Program-made: the position numbers and the translations under genes
Shown here: one piece after another, positions 1 to 11,147 of the stretch
Position numbering within the stretch: position 1 is the stretch's first letter
How the letters are laid out: each line of letters opens with the position of its first letter
Assembly: GCF_026000575.1 (NCBI RefSeq)
Contig: NZ_AP026910.1
Location: forward strand, 1-64,000
From: Rhodoluna sp. KAS3
GTDB taxonomy: Bacteria; Actinomycetota; Actinomycetes; Actinomycetales; Microbacteriaceae
Reading direction: 5' to 3'
Length of the DNA: 64,000 nucleotides
Notes under the pieces: model-generated
Databases searched by the model: none
What the model was told of the DNA's origin: nothing
What the model saw: the letters and a program-made list of their open reading frames with translations, nothing else

Positions 1-45
1 TTATCCACACATTATTCACATAGTGGATAACCTTGTGGAAAACTT
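1..45. promoter_or_regulatory. oriC: DnaA-box cluster upstream of dnaA (part of oriC)
   Basis: A perfect DnaA box TTATCCACA occupies 1-9. A near match TTATTCACA is at 12-20, an inverted one-mismatch box (AGTGGATAA) at 22-30, and an inverted TGTGGAAAA at 34-42. Boxes are packed about every 11 bp on both strands. The window evidently begins inside the origin, so more boxes may precede position 1. They may also serve DnaA autoregulation of the dnaA promoter. Confidence 0.75.
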
Positions 46-100
46 GGCGTAGGGTAATGATTTACTGGCAATCAGCCGGTTGCAGAAGAAGGCGTTTGAG

Positions 101-1534
101 ATGGCAGAAGCAGATCTAGTCACAGGTTTGTGGCACTCGCTGATTACTAAACTCAACAACGATGAACGCCTAACCCCTCAGCTCTTGGGCTTCTTGAGCC
201 TGGTTGAGCCAAAAGGTGTTCTTAGCGAGACTCTTTATCTAGAGGTTCCAAACGAACTAACCCGCGAAATGATCCAGCAGCGCATGCGCCCCTTTATTCA
301 AGAGGCCATGGCAATAAACGCTGAATTCGGCGGCCCAATCAACTTTGCAACCGTGGTGAATCCAGATATCGAGGCAAATTTTGTTCCGGCTCCTCCGGCA
401 GTTACGCCTGAGTCAAACTGGCCGCCACTAAACCCAGCCGGAACTCCGGTAACTTTTCCCGACTCTGTCTCTACCGGCCCGGCGACAACATCTGGCTTCG
501 AAACCCGGCTAAACCCTAAGTACACCTTCGACAACTTTGTTACCGGTGGATCAAATAGATTTGCCCACGCAGCTTCATTTGCAGTGGCCGAAGCACCGGC
601 CAAGGCCTATAACCCGCTATTTATCTACGGTGATTCGGGTCTGGGTAAAACCCACCTGCTGCATGCCATTGGCCACTACGCATTGAACCTTTACCCAAGA
701 ATCAAGGTCCGCTACGTATCCAGTGAAGAGTTCACCAACGACTTCATCAACGCCATTCAAAACAACCGCACCGGTATGTTCCAAGCTGAATACCGAGACA
801 TCGATGTTCTTCTAATCGACGACATTCAGTTTTTGCAGGGTAAAGATCAGACCCAAGAGGCGTTTTTCCACACTTTCAACACACTGCATGATCACAACAA
901 GCAGGTTGTAATTACCTCGGACCTTCCTCCAAAGCAGCTAACCGGCTTTGAAGACCGCATGGTTTCTAGGTTTGAGTGGGGTCTACTCACTGATATTCAA
1001 ACTCCGGAGCTCGAAACCCGCATCGCCATCCTTCGTAAGAAGGCTGAGAATGACAAACTTCGCGTTGACGACGACATCATCGAGTACATGGCAGCCCGCG
1101 TTTCTTCAAACATCCGCGAGCTCGAAGGTACTTTGATCCGTGTAAACGCCTTTGCGGCCCTAAACCGCCAAAAAGTTGACATGCAGCTGGTTCAGACGGT
1201 TCTAAAAGACATTGTTCCAGTGGGTTCAGACCAGGTAATTGCACCGATTGAAATCATCAATGCAGTTGCTGCGTATTACAAGATCACCCCAGATGACCTT
1301 TACGGTTCCTCACGCATCGCAGCTATTGCATTGGCACGACAAATTGCCATGTACATCTGCCGCGAGCAAACCAACCTTTCACTGCCAAAGATTGGCCAGC
1401 TATTTGGTGGACGTGATCACACCACTGTGATGTATGCCCAGCGCAAAATTACAGAATTCATGAATGAGCGCCGCTACGTCTACAACCAGGTAACCGAGAT
1501 TATTGCGCGTATTAAGACAGCGTCAAAGGGTTAG
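101..1534 (+). CDS. dnaA: Chromosomal replication initiator protein DnaA
   Basis: DnaA binds origin boxes as ATP-DnaA, melts the origin and recruits the helicase. The protein has an N-terminal interaction domain, a Pro/Thr-rich linker near residues 95-125, an AAA+ core with Walker [12 protein letters not shown] near residue 180 and Walker [10 protein letters not shown], and a C-terminal DNA-binding domain with the signature [11 protein letters not shown]. The 477-aa form starting at ATG 101 is preferred over an in-frame TTG at 80, because an AGAAGG-type ribosome site lies about 8 bases before the ATG. Flanking DnaA boxes and the following dnaN support the call. The length is normal, perhaps with a short linker for an actinobacterium. 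Confidence 0.97.
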   Translation: MAEADLVTGLWHSLITKLNNDERLTPQLLGFLSLVEPKGVLSETLYLEVPNELTREMIQQRMRPFIQEAMAINAEFGGPINFATVVNPDIEANFVPAPPAVTPESNWPPLNPAGTPVTFPDSVSTGPATTSGFETRLNPKYTFDNFVTGGSNRFAHAASFAVAEAPAKAYNPLFIYGDSGLGKTHLLHAIGHYALNLYPRIKVRYVSSEEFTNDFINAIQNNRTGMFQAEYRDIDVLLIDDIQFLQGKDQTQEAFFHTFNTLHDHNKQVVITSDLPPKQLTGFEDRMVSRFEWGLLTDIQTPELETRIAILRKKAENDKLRVDDDIIEYMAARVSSNIRELEGTLIRVNAFAALNRQKVDMQLVQTVLKDIVPVGSDQVIAPIEIINAVAAYYKITPDDLYGSSRIAAIALARQIAMYICREQTNLSLPKIGQLFGGRDHTTVMYAQRKITEFMNERRYVYNQVTEIIARIKTASKG

Positions 1535-1567
1535 TAACTTCAGAAAGTAGTTCCTAAGCCATCAATC

Positions 1568-1592
1568 ACCACTCAAAATCTTGGGTGGTTTT
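1568..1592 (+). terminator. Rho-independent terminator of dnaA
   Basis: A 9-bp stem, ACCACTCAA against TTGGGTGGT with one G-U pair, encloses the 4-base loop AATC. The stem runs into TTTTGTCATTT. It lies 33 bases after the dnaA stop and so separates dnaA transcription from the oriC spacer and dnaN. Confidence 0.75.
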
Positions 1593-2003
1593 GTCATTTA
1601 AGGATCGATTGGGTGATTAATCCACAAAAATGTGGAGAAATTAACATATGAACATGTCTGTGGATAAGTCCGGATAACTAGCAATTAACAGTGCAATACG
1701 GACGCTGAAGTTGTGATGACAAAAATTACAACTCACAGGCGGTCAAGTTATCCACAGAATAATCCACAAGTGTATAAACATCTCACACGGTTGTAGTTTC
1801 GTGAGAAACATTGAGAAGTTGCCAGTTATCCACATTTTCCACAGGTGTTAATAATGTTGTTTTAAATATTTAAAGATTTAGACAGATTCATAACTCTTGG
1901 GGTAAACAGCATTCGGTGTGCAGAGGCTTGAAACCAAAGGTTTTAGGGCATAAATGTGCCAAGATTGAGGACTAGAAACTATTGCGCTTGAACATGCGCA
2001 GAT
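1593..2003. other. oriC: Main oriC spacer between dnaA and dnaN
   Basis: This gene-free stretch holds perfect DnaA boxes at 1659-1667 (inverted), 1748-1756 and 1826-1834. Relaxed boxes lie at 1618-1626 (TAATCCACA), 1631-1639 (inverted), 1760-1768 and 1835-1843 (TTTTCCACA). An A/T-only tract near 1859-1880 (TTTTAAATATTTAAAGATTT core) is the best candidate for the unwinding element. The dnaA-dnaN gap is the usual actinobacterial origin site. The dnaN promoter should lie in the last 150 bases, but no convincing -35/-10 pair was identified. Confidence 0.85.
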
Positions 2004-2015
2004 TTGGGGTCAACC

Positions 2016-3158
2016 TTGAAGTTCCAAGTAAACAAAGACGTGCTCAGCGAAGCTGTTTCTTTTGCTGTCCGCCTTTTGCCTCAGCGCACCACTTTGCCAA
2101 TTCTTGGTGGAATCTTGATCGAAGCGGATGCCAACGCACTTCGTCTATCGGTGTTTGACTACGAAGTATCAGCTCAGGCAGAAATCGTTGCCAAAGTAGA
2201 AACCTCAGGCCGAGTTTTGGTCTCAGGCCGTTTGCTTTCTGAAATTGCCAGCAAGCTACCTAACGCTCCGGTTGAATTTGCCACCGATGGTTCAAAAGTT
2301 ACCGTTTCATGTGGATCAACCAAGTTCTCACTTTTGACCATGCCGGTTGAGGAATACCCAACTCTTCCTGAAATTCCAGCTATTTCGGGCACCATTTCTG
2401 GCGAAGCTTTTGCAGACGCCGTTCACCAGGTTGCTGTTGCCGCCTCAAAGGATGACGTAACGCCAGTATTGACCGGTGTTCAGCTAGAAACCGGTGAAAA
2501 ATCAATTTCATTCGTTGCAACTGACCGTTACCGCGTGGCACTTCGAGAAGCAGCCTGGGTAGCAAGCCCATCGGGCGCCGGATCAGTGGCACTGGTTCCA
2601 GCAAGAACTTTGCAAGAAGTTGCTAAGACATTTGGTAACCAGGGTGAAATTTCTATTGCAATTGCAAAGACTGACGATCGCGAAATGATTGCTTTCAAGG
2701 CAAACAACCGATCAGTGACTTCATTGCTACTTAAGGGCAACTTTCCGCCGGTGAAGAGCTTGTTCCCAACTGACATCGATAACTTTGCTGTGGTTTCTAC
2801 CGGTGACCTAGTCGATTCAACCCGTCGAGTAGCTCTAGTTCTTGAGCGCGAGAGCCCACTGCGATACAGCTTCAACGAAGGCGAGCTTTCACTGGAAGCC
2901 ACCGGAAATGAAACTGCTCAGGCATCTGAAAACATTAACGCCGAGCTAACCGGTAAAGAAATTGTTGTTTCACTCAAACCTCAGTTCTTGATTGATGGCC
3001 TAGCCGGTGTTCACGGGGAATTTGTGAAAATTGCTTTCACCAACAACGACAACCCAAACAAACCTGGTCCTGTTCTGATTTCTAGCCACGGATCAAAAGA
3101 AAAGACCGACTCTGACAGCTACCGTTACCTGCTTCAGCCAAACCTTCTGGTTCGCTAG
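2016..3158 (+). CDS. dnaN: DNA polymerase III beta subunit (sliding clamp)
   Basis: The beta clamp encircles DNA and tethers polymerase III, the mismatch-repair proteins and other partners. The protein opens LKFQVNKDVLSEAV, as expected for the first clamp domain, and continues through the three repeated clamp folds for about 380 aa, the family's normal size. The TTG at 2016 is chosen because it places the conserved KFxV near residue 2, and a GGGG lies about 6 bases upstream. An in-frame TTG at 2004 would add four residues. It follows oriC and precedes recF by 51 bases on the same strand, so it probably shares a transcript with recF and dciA. Confidence 0.96.
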   Translation: MKFQVNKDVLSEAVSFAVRLLPQRTTLPILGGILIEADANALRLSVFDYEVSAQAEIVAKVETSGRVLVSGRLLSEIASKLPNAPVEFATDGSKVTVSCGSTKFSLLTMPVEEYPTLPEIPAISGTISGEAFADAVHQVAVAASKDDVTPVLTGVQLETGEKSISFVATDRYRVALREAAWVASPSGAGSVALVPARTLQEVAKTFGNQGEISIAIAKTDDREMIAFKANNRSVTSLLLKGNFPPVKSLFPTDIDNFAVVSTGDLVDSTRRVALVLERESPLRYSFNEGELSLEATGNETAQASENINAELTGKEIVVSLKPQFLIDGLAGVHGEFVKIAFTNNDNPNKPGPVLISSHGSKEKTDSDSYRYLLQPNLLVR

Positions 3159-3209
3159 GCACTAAAACAAAAGGCTGAATTACAAGAATTAGAAAAGGGC
3201 GGGCGTTAG

Positions 3210-4376
3210 ATGTACATAAAGCATCTTTCGCTCGCCCAATTTCGTAATTACAAAAGCGCAGAGCTTTCGCTATCGCAAGGCGTCAACCTGCTGGTTGGAC
3301 CAAATGGCCAGGGTAAGACCAATCTGGTTGAGGCAATCCGCTATTTATCAACCCTCAGTAGCCACAGGGTCGCGGGCTACCTTCCTCTGATTCAACAAAA
3401 CCAAAGCCAGGCGGTCATTCGGGCCATGGCAAGTTTTGATGAGCGCGATGTATTGATCGAGTTAGAACTTAACCGCGATTCGGCCAATAAGGCCCGCATA
3501 AATAAATCACCCGCCCCGAAAGTGCGCGACATTCTTGGGTTTGTGAATTCGGTCACTTTTGCGCCCGAAGACCTCGACATTGTGAAGCGTGATCCAAGTA
3601 ATCGCCGGGCTTTCATCGATGAACTTGTAATTCAGGTTTGGCCAAGATTTGCCGGTGTTTATTCAGATTATGAGCGTGTTCTAAAGCAAAGAAACACTTT
3701 GCTAAAAACCGCCAGACAAACCGGAACCAAAGGTTCTGCTCTGAGCACACTGGATGCCTGGGATGCATCATTGGTTTCTTACGGCTCTGAAATTATTGCC
3801 GCAAGGCTGGACCTGATTGAAAGACTTCGCCCACATCTATTTGAGGCCTACCAATCGATTGCAATTGCAAACAACGAGCCTAGGATTTTGGTCAAATCAT
3901 CGCTATTGGGTGCAGCAATTGTGCAGTTTGATGAGGACTCTGAGGATTTGGAGTACATCAACACCTCTGATCGTGCAGAAATAACCGAGCTGTACAGCAA
4001 AAAGTTGTCATTCGTGCGGCCAAAAGAGCTTGAGCGGGGAATTACATTAGTTGGCCCGCACCGCGATGACTTGGTCTTGATGCTGGGTGACTTACCGGCC
4101 AAAGGATATGCCAGCCACGGGGAATCCTGGTCTTACGCCTTGGCGCTGCGATTGGCTTCAATTGCGCTGCTACGAGCCGAAACCAGATCTGGCGACCCAA
4201 TTTTGATTCTGGATGACGTGTTTGCTGAATTGGACTCTGGTAGGCGTGAGCGATTGGCCGGAATGGTGGCCAACAACGAACAGGTTTTGATCACCGCAGC
4301 CGTAGCCGAGGACATTCCAAAGGCCCTCCAGGCCACAGTATTTAATGTAATTTCGGGCACGGTGACCGGTGGATAA
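3210..4376 (+). CDS. recF: DNA replication and repair protein RecF
   Basis: RecF is an SMC-like ATPase that acts with RecO and RecR to load RecA at single-strand gaps. The 388-aa protein starts with the family N terminus (MYIKHLSLAQFRNY) and has Walker A GPNGQGKTN near residue 33. Toward the C terminus are an ABC-type signature region and Walker B LILDDVFAELD near residue 330. The ATG follows a purine-rich GGGCGGGCG stretch. Its stop lies inside the first codons of the next gene (8-base overlap), which implies translational coupling with dciA. Confidence 0.95.
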   Translation: MYIKHLSLAQFRNYKSAELSLSQGVNLLVGPNGQGKTNLVEAIRYLSTLSSHRVAGYLPLIQQNQSQAVIRAMASFDERDVLIELELNRDSANKARINKSPAPKVRDILGFVNSVTFAPEDLDIVKRDPSNRRAFIDELVIQVWPRFAGVYSDYERVLKQRNTLLKTARQTGTKGSALSTLDAWDASLVSYGSEIIAARLDLIERLRPHLFEAYQSIAIANNEPRILVKSSLLGAAIVQFDEDSEDLEYINTSDRAEITELYSKKLSFVRPKELERGITLVGPHRDDLVLMLGDLPAKGYASHGESWSYALALRLASIALLRAETRSGDPILILDDVFAELDSGRRERLAGMVANNEQVLITAAVAEDIPKALQATVFNVISGTVTGG

Positions 4377-4854
4377 AAGAGATTTTGCCCAGGAGTTCTA
4401 TTGGCGAATGCGTGAAGCGGTTACCGGAAGGCTTAGCCGCGAAGCAAAACGGATTGCCGAAAAAGAAAACGCCAAAAACTCTCGTCCTTTCGAGAAGGGA
4501 CGCGACATCATTGCCGCCGGAGACTCTATCGAGGGTCTTTTAAAGTCATTCCGCTGGGAAAGCCAGCTTTCAGAGGCTGATTTATTCAATAACTGGGCCA
4601 CCGTGGTTGGCGAAACCAACGCTGCCAGCTCTCAGCCCGAGGCACTAATCAACGGCGTGCTGACAATTAGGTGCAAGTCAACTGCCTGGGCAACCCAATT
4701 GAGACTCATGCAGACTCAACTTCTAGAGCAAATTAGGGCAGCTTTTCCGAAGCTTGAAATTACAAGTTTGAAGTTGTTGGGGCCGGATGCTCCGAGCTGG
4801 AAAAAGGGCCCTCGATCGGTGCCCGGAAGAGGCCCGAGAGACACCTACGGATAA
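4369..4854 (+). CDS. dciA: DciA-type DUF721 protein, putative helicase loader
   Basis: This 161-aa DUF721 protein starts at GTG 4369, overlapping the end of recF by 8 bases. DUF721 proteins (DciA) are ancestral partners that help load or operate the replicative helicase DnaB in bacteria lacking DnaC or DnaI. The visible signature is the central block around residues 55-125, including the NWATVVG segment and the CKSTAWATQLRLM segment. The N terminus is basic and charged. The position between recF and gyrB is the classical actinobacterial place. The function is assigned from the family only. Confidence 0.88.
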   Translation: MDKRDFAQEFYWRMREAVTGRLSREAKRIAEKENAKNSRPFEKGRDIIAAGDSIEGLLKSFRWESQLSEADLFNNWATVVGETNAASSQPEALINGVLTIRCKSTAWATQLRLMQTQLLEQIRAAFPKLEITSLKLLGPDAPSWKKGPRSVPGRGPRDTYG

Positions 4855-4899
4855 CCCCCTTTTTTGGGCGCTTTAACCCCAGCCTGATTGGCCCTTAAT

Positions 4900-4921
4900 C
4901 CGCGCTACGGCGCGGTTTTTT
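4900..4921 (+). terminator. Rho-independent terminator after dciA
   Basis: The stem CCGCGC (4900-4905) and GCGCGG (4910-4915) with loop TACG is followed by six T residues. It closes the dnaN-recF-dciA transcript. The remaining 140 bases before gyrB presumably carry the gyrB promoter. Confidence 0.8.
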
Positions 4922-5049
4922 GCTTCTCGACACAACGCACAAATACAGGGTTTTGTCAGGCCAAAAAGGTAGACTTCTTGGTAGTTAGTTACCCCGAATA
5001 TCAGTCGGCTACTGAAGCCGCATTTCACCGGGCCTAACCACGCGAATAA

Positions 5050-6996
<1,947 letters not shown>

Positions 6997-7034
6997 GCCG
7001 CCGACACCGACGAAAGATTTAGAGAAGAGAAATC

Positions 7035-9581
7035 ATGGCTGACGAAACCACCAATGCAAGTGGACTAATCGACAATATTGAGCAGGTCGACCTTCAGGTC
7101 GAAATGCAGCGCAGCTACCTCGACTACGCGATGAGCGTTATCGTGGGCCGCGCCCTTCCAGACGTTCGCGATGGCCTAAAGCCAGTTCACCGCCGCGTTA
7201 TCTATGCAATGTTTGATGGTGGTTACCGGCCAGACAAGCAGTTCTCAAAGTGCTCGCGCGTTGTTGGAGACGTTATGGGTCAGTACCACCCACACGGTGA
7301 CAGCGCGATTTACGACACCATGGTCCGACTTACTCAGGACTGGAACCTTCGCTACCCGCTGATTTCAGGCCAGGGAAACTTTGGTTCACCAGGTAACGAC
7401 CCTGCCGCTGCACCTCGATACACCGAGTGCCGCATGGCTCCGCTGGCCATGGAGATGGTTCGCGACATCGACGAAGAAACCGTTGATTTCCAGGACAACT
7501 ACGATGGTCGCACCCAGGAACCAACCGTTCTACCGAGCCGCATCCCTAACCTACTGGTCAACGGATCCATTGGTATTGCGGTTGGTATGGCCACCAACAT
7601 TCCACCTCACAACCTTCGTGAAGTAGCCGATGGTGCCCAGTGGTACCTAAAGAACCCAGAGGCAACCCGAGAAGAACTGCTTGAGGCTTTGATCGAGCGC
7701 ATCAAGGGCCCAGACTTCCCAACCGGCGCACACATTCTTGGCCGCAAGGGAATCGAAGAGGCGTACCGCACCGGTCGTGGCTCGGTCACCATGCGCGCAA
7801 TCATCAATGTTGAAGAGCTGCACGGCCGCACCTGTTTGGTTGTAACCGAGCTGCCTTACCAGGTAAACCCTGACAACTTGGCAGAAAAGATTGCCGGTTT
7901 GGTTAAGGAAGGCCGACTCCAAGGCATCGCCGACATCCGTGACGAAACCTCTGGCCGCACCGGTCAGCGCTTGGTAATTGTGCTCAAGAAAGATGCAGTT
8001 GCCCGCGTTGTTTTGAACAACCTTTACAAGTTGACTCCACTTCAAGAGAACTTCAGCGCAAACATGTTGGCTCTGGTCGATGGTGTTCCGCGCACTTTGA
8101 GCCTTGACGGCTTTATCAGCAACTGGGTTGAGCACCAGGTCGAGGTTATTGTTCGCCGCACCCAGTTCCGCCTGCGTAAGGCAGAAGAGCGCGCCCACAT
8201 TTTGCGCGGTTACCTAAAGGCTCTCGACGCACTCGACGCCGTAATTGCTTTGATTCGCAAGAGCGCCAACGTTGAAGAAGCACGCGATGGCTTGATGGCA
8301 TTGTTGAGCATCGATGAACTGCAGGCACGTGCAATTCTGAACATGCAGTTGCGCCAGCTTGCAGCCCTTGAGCGCCAGAAAATCATTGATGAAGCAGCCG
8401 AGCTTGAGGCTCAGATCATTGACTTCAAGGCAATCATCGCCGACCCAGTTCGCCAGCGCACCATCATCAGTGAAGAACTTGATGAAGTTGTGGCAAAGCA
8501 CGGCGATGACCGCCGAAGCGCAATCATTGCTGGTTTTGACGGCGATGTTTCAGTCGAAGACCTGATTCCTGAAGAGGAAATGGTTATCTCTCTCACCCGC
8601 GGTGGCTACATCAAGCGCACCAAGAGTGACAACTACCGCCAGCAACACCGCGGCGGTAAGGGCGTAAAGGGAGCCAACCTTCGTGCTGATGACGTTGTTG
8701 AGCACTTCTTTGTGACCACAACCCACCACTGGTTGTTGTTCTTCACAAACAAGGGCCGCGTTTACCGCACCAAGGCCTATGAGGTTCTTGAAGGTGGCCG
8801 CGACACCAAGGGCCAGCACGTAGCTAACCTGCTTGCCCTGCAGCCTGATGAACAGATTGCCCAGGTTCTTGACCTTAAGGACTACCAGCAGGCGCCATAC
8901 CTAGTGCTTGCTACCCGTGATGGTTTGGTTAAGAAGACCTCACTAGACGCCTATGACACTGCAAGAACCGGTGGAATTATCGCGATCAAACTTCGCGAAG
9001 GCGACGAACTGGTCTCAGCGATGTTGGCATCCGAGGCTGACGACCTACTGCTCGTTTCACACAAGGGTATGTCGATCCGATTCTCAGCCAGCGATGAAAT
9101 GCTGCGACCAATGGGCCGCGACACTTCAGGAAACATCGGTATGAACTTCCGCGAAGGTGACCACCTGCTTTCTGCCAGTGTGATCAATGATGCTGACGAA
9201 GCCTTTGTATTTGTGGTTACTGAAGGCGGATACGCCAAGCGCACCGAGGTTTCTCAGTACCGCCCGCAAAACCGCGGTGGTTTGGGTATCAAGGTAGCCA
9301 AGCTTGAAGAAAAGCGCGGAGACCTAGTTGGCGCAATCATCGTTGCCGAAGATGACGAAGTTCTTGTAGTTCTAGCCAGTGGCAAGGTGGTTCGTTCAGC
9401 TGTGAACGAGGTTCCAGCCAAGGGCCGTGACACCATGGGTGTTGTCTTTGCTCGATTCGAAGAGGATGACGTAATTCTCGGACTAGCGAAAAACACCGAA
9501 CGCAATCTAGAGTCGAATGAGATTGCCGGCGATGACGAAGTTGAAGCCGCCGAAGTAGCCACTGAAGGAGCAGCTGAATGA
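7035..9581 (+). CDS. gyrA: DNA gyrase subunit A
   Basis: GyrA is the DNA breakage-reunion subunit. The 848-aa protein has the catalytic-Tyr region ([15 protein letters not shown], about residue 135) and a quinolone pocket reading [11 protein letters not shown]. That keeps the Ser and Asp of the drug-sensitive type. The C-terminal beta-pinwheel carries the GyrA-box QQHRGGKG near residue 535 and repeated blades to about residue 815, then an acidic tail. The last codons overlap the start of the next gene as ATGA. Confidence 0.98.
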   Translation: MADETTNASGLIDNIEQVDLQVEMQRSYLDYAMSVIVGRALPDVRDGLKPVHRRVIYAMFDGGYRPDKQFSKCSRVVGDVMGQYHPHGDSAIYDTMVRLTQDWNLRYPLISGQGNFGSPGNDPAAAPRYTECRMAPLAMEMVRDIDEETVDFQDNYDGRTQEPTVLPSRIPNLLVNGSIGIAVGMATNIPPHNLREVADGAQWYLKNPEATREELLEALIERIKGPDFPTGAHILGRKGIEEAYRTGRGSVTMRAIINVEELHGRTCLVVTELPYQVNPDNLAEKIAGLVKEGRLQGIADIRDETSGRTGQRLVIVLKKDAVARVVLNNLYKLTPLQENFSANMLALVDGVPRTLSLDGFISNWVEHQVEVIVRRTQFRLRKAEERAHILRGYLKALDALDAVIALIRKSANVEEARDGLMALLSIDELQARAILNMQLRQLAALERQKIIDEAAELEAQIIDFKAIIADPVRQRTIISEELDEVVAKHGDDRRSAIIAGFDGDVSVEDLIPEEEMVISLTRGGYIKRTKSDNYRQQHRGGKGVKGANLRADDVVEHFFVTTTHHWLLFFTNKGRVYRTKAYEVLEGGRDTKGQHVANLLALQPDEQIAQVLDLKDYQQAPYLVLATRDGLVKKTSLDAYDTARTGGIIAIKLREGDELVSAMLASEADDLLLVSHKGMSIRFSASDEMLRPMGRDTSGNIGMNFREGDHLLSASVINDADEAFVFVVTEGGYAKRTEVSQYRPQNRGGLGIKVAKLEEKRGDLVGAIIVAEDDEVLVVLASGKVVRSAVNEVPAKGRDTMGVVFARFEEDDVILGLAKNTERNLESNEIAGDDEVEAAEVATEGAAE

Positions 9582-10015
9582 AAGAACGCCTAAAGGCCGC
9601 AGCCAAGAGCGCCGCATCGCGCGCAACCGGTCCGGCGCCAAAGCAGGTAAAGCTAAAGCTGGTTCAAATTGGCTTCTGGTCGGCTGTCAAGGCAGGCCTG
9701 CTAGTCACCATTGCCACCGGCATTGCCATGATTGTTGGTTTTTTCTTGATCTGGCTTGTGGTCAGCAGCACCGGATTGTTCGGTAGCTTGAGCACGTTAA
9801 TCAACGGAATCATCGGTGGCGGAAGCGGCACAACTGAGGCGGGCGTAAACGTTGCCGAGCAGTTGAGCTTGCCACGCGTGATGTCATTTGCCATTACCAC
9901 CGCACTGTTCAACATTGTTATCGGTACCCTGCTAACCGGTATTTCAGCCGCGATTTACAACGTGATTGCACGTTTGACCGGCGGAATCTCAGTGGGTTTC
10001 ACCAACGACCAGTAA
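9578..10015 (+). CDS. DUF3566-type membrane protein
   Basis: This is a 145-aa membrane protein of the DUF3566 type regularly encoded right after gyrA in actinobacteria. A basic N-terminal segment (residues 1-30) precedes two hydrophobic helices, about 37-60 and 108-132. A Gly-rich loop between them is probably extracytoplasmic. The ATG lies in the gyrA stop (ATGA), so translation is coupled. No enzymatic motif is visible and its role is unknown, though constant linkage to gyrase hints at chromosome or envelope housekeeping. Confidence 0.85.
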   Translation: MKERLKAAAKSAASRATGPAPKQVKLKLVQIGFWSAVKAGLLVTIATGIAMIVGFFLIWLVVSSTGLFGSLSTLINGIIGGGSGTTEAGVNVAEQLSLPRVMSFAITTALFNIVIGTLLTGISAAIYNVIARLTGGISVGFTNDQ

Positions 10016-10033
10016 CTAAGTTCTTCTCTGACT

Positions 10034-10062
10034 TTGCACTCATAAATAAATTCGTGTAAAGT
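10034..10062 (+). promoter_or_regulatory. Promoter of the tRNA-Ile/tRNA-Ala pair
   Basis: A -35 TTGCAC (10034-10039) and a -10 TAAAGT (10057-10062) are separated by exactly 17 bases. They predict a start about 8 bases before tRNA-Ile. The same -10 and spacer length precede tRNA-Ser at 51349, which supports both. Confidence 0.65.
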
Positions 10063-10076
10063 CATAGAGGTTCTAC

Positions 10077-10153
10077 GGGCCTATAGCTCAGGTGGTTAGA
10101 GCGCTTCACTGATAATGAAGAGGTCGGAGGTTCAAGTCCTCCTAGGCCCACCA
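10077..10153 (+). tRNA. tRNA-Ile (anticodon GAU)
   Basis: It folds as a cloverleaf: acceptor GGGCCTA with TAGGCCC, anticodon stem CTTCA/TGAAG around loop CTGATAA, and T arm GGAGG-TTCAAGT-CCTCC. Discriminator A is at 10150 and CCA is encoded at 10151-10153. Confidence 0.97.
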
Positions 10154-10220
10154 GGAAGCTTCTTCACCAAAAGAAGGTTCTGAACCGCAGAATCAAAAAG
10201 CAACAAAAGCAACAAGACCC

Positions 10221-10296
10221 GGGGATTTAGCTCAGTTGGTAGAGCACCTGCTTTGCAAGCAGGGGGTCAGGGGTTCGACCCCCCTAATCTCCACCA
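10221..10296 (+). tRNA. tRNA-Ala (anticodon UGC)
   Basis: The acceptor GGGGATT pairs with AATCTCC (one G-U). The anticodon arm CCTGC-TTTGCAA-GCAGG reads TGC, and the T arm is GGGGG-TTCGACC-CCCC. CCA is encoded at 10294-10296. It lies 67 bases after tRNA-Ile with no rRNA nearby, and the two are probably one transcript. Confidence 0.97.
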
Positions 10297-10305
10297 AAAA
10301 TAAAA

Positions 10306-10331
10306 TGCCTCCCTTCTAGGGGGGCATTTTT
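10306..10331 (+). terminator. Terminator of the tRNA-Ile/tRNA-Ala transcript
   Basis: An 8-bp stem, TGCCTCCC against GGGGGGCA (one G-U), with a 5-base loop is followed by five T residues, starting 10 bases after the tRNA-Ala CCA. Confidence 0.85.
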
Positions 10332-10391
10332 GTATCTATGGCACCTCAAAGTCTGAATCGCCGTGGGGTTTGCTCTCACTAAACTTGAAGC

Positions 10392-11141
10392 ATGACTAAC
10401 TCATTCGCTGGTAAGCACGCTTTTGTATCTGGTTCATCACGAGGCATTGGCGCACAAGTTGCCCAGATGCTGGCTGCGCAGGGCGCAACCGTCGCCATCA
10501 ACTACCGCGACAAGGTGGTTCGCGCCGAGAAGATTGCAAACCAGATCATCGAAGCCGGCGGCAAAGCCATCGTTGTTGGTGCAGATCTAACCGATTACTC
10601 AAGCATTGACGCTTTGGCAGCAACCCTAAAGGCTGAATTTGGTGGCCTAGACCTTTTGGTTCTCAACGCTTCTGGCGGTATGGAGACCGGCAAGGGAGAG
10701 GACTACGCCATGAAGCTCAACCGCGATGCACAGGTAAACCTAGTGAAGACCGCTTTGCCACTGATGAACGCCGGCTCACGCATTGTGTTTGTCACCAGCC
10801 ACCAGGCGCACTTCATCCGCGAGACTCCAACCATGCCTGAGTACGTACCAGTGGCGCTAAGCAAGCGTGCCGGTGAGGATGCTCTTCGCGACATGATTCC
10901 AGAGTTGACCGAAAAGGGCATCGAGTTTGTTGTGGTTTCGGGAGACATGATTGAGGGAACCGTGACGGCTACCCTGCTTGACCGCCTAAACCCAGGCGCC
11001 ATCGATGCTCGTAAAGAAGCCGTGGGCAAGCTTTACAACGTTGAAGAATTTGCTGAAGAGATCGTCAAGGCTGCCTCAGCACCGGTACCAGCAGACAACA
11101 CCGTCTTGGTTGGCGACACCGGTTACTTCACCAATAAGTAA
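10392..11141 (+). CDS. Atypical short-chain dehydrogenase/reductase
   Basis: This is a 249-aa Rossmann-fold SDR. The dinucleotide motif SGSSRGIG is at residues 13-20, the central NASGG motif near 92-96, and a Ser sits at the usual catalytic place (VTSHQ, S136). The YxxxK motif is altered. The conserved Lys (K158 in ALSK) is present, but the position four residues before it is Val154, and the nearest Tyr is Y151. It may be a divergent or non-redox SDR. It stands alone and converges on the MFS gene with 6 bases between stops. The substrate is unknown. Confidence 0.85.
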   Translation: MTNSFAGKHAFVSGSSRGIGAQVAQMLAAQGATVAINYRDKVVRAEKIANQIIEAGGKAIVVGADLTDYSSIDALAATLKAEFGGLDLLVLNASGGMETGKGEDYAMKLNRDAQVNLVKTALPLMNAGSRIVFVTSHQAHFIRETPTMPEYVPVALSKRAGEDALRDMIPELTEKGIEFVVVSGDMIEGTVTATLLDRLNPGAIDARKEAVGKLYNVEEFAEEIVKAASAPVPADNTVLVGDTGYFTNK

Positions 11142-11147
11142 TTGGCG

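Noticed and set aside
7279-7330. Quinolone-resistance substitutions in gyrA
   Set aside because: The pocket retains the sensitive-type Ser and Asp ([11 protein letters not shown]).
7647-8198. 183-codon minus-strand open frame inside gyrA
   Set aside because: It is a shadow of a highly conserved gene, with no ribosome site or domain.
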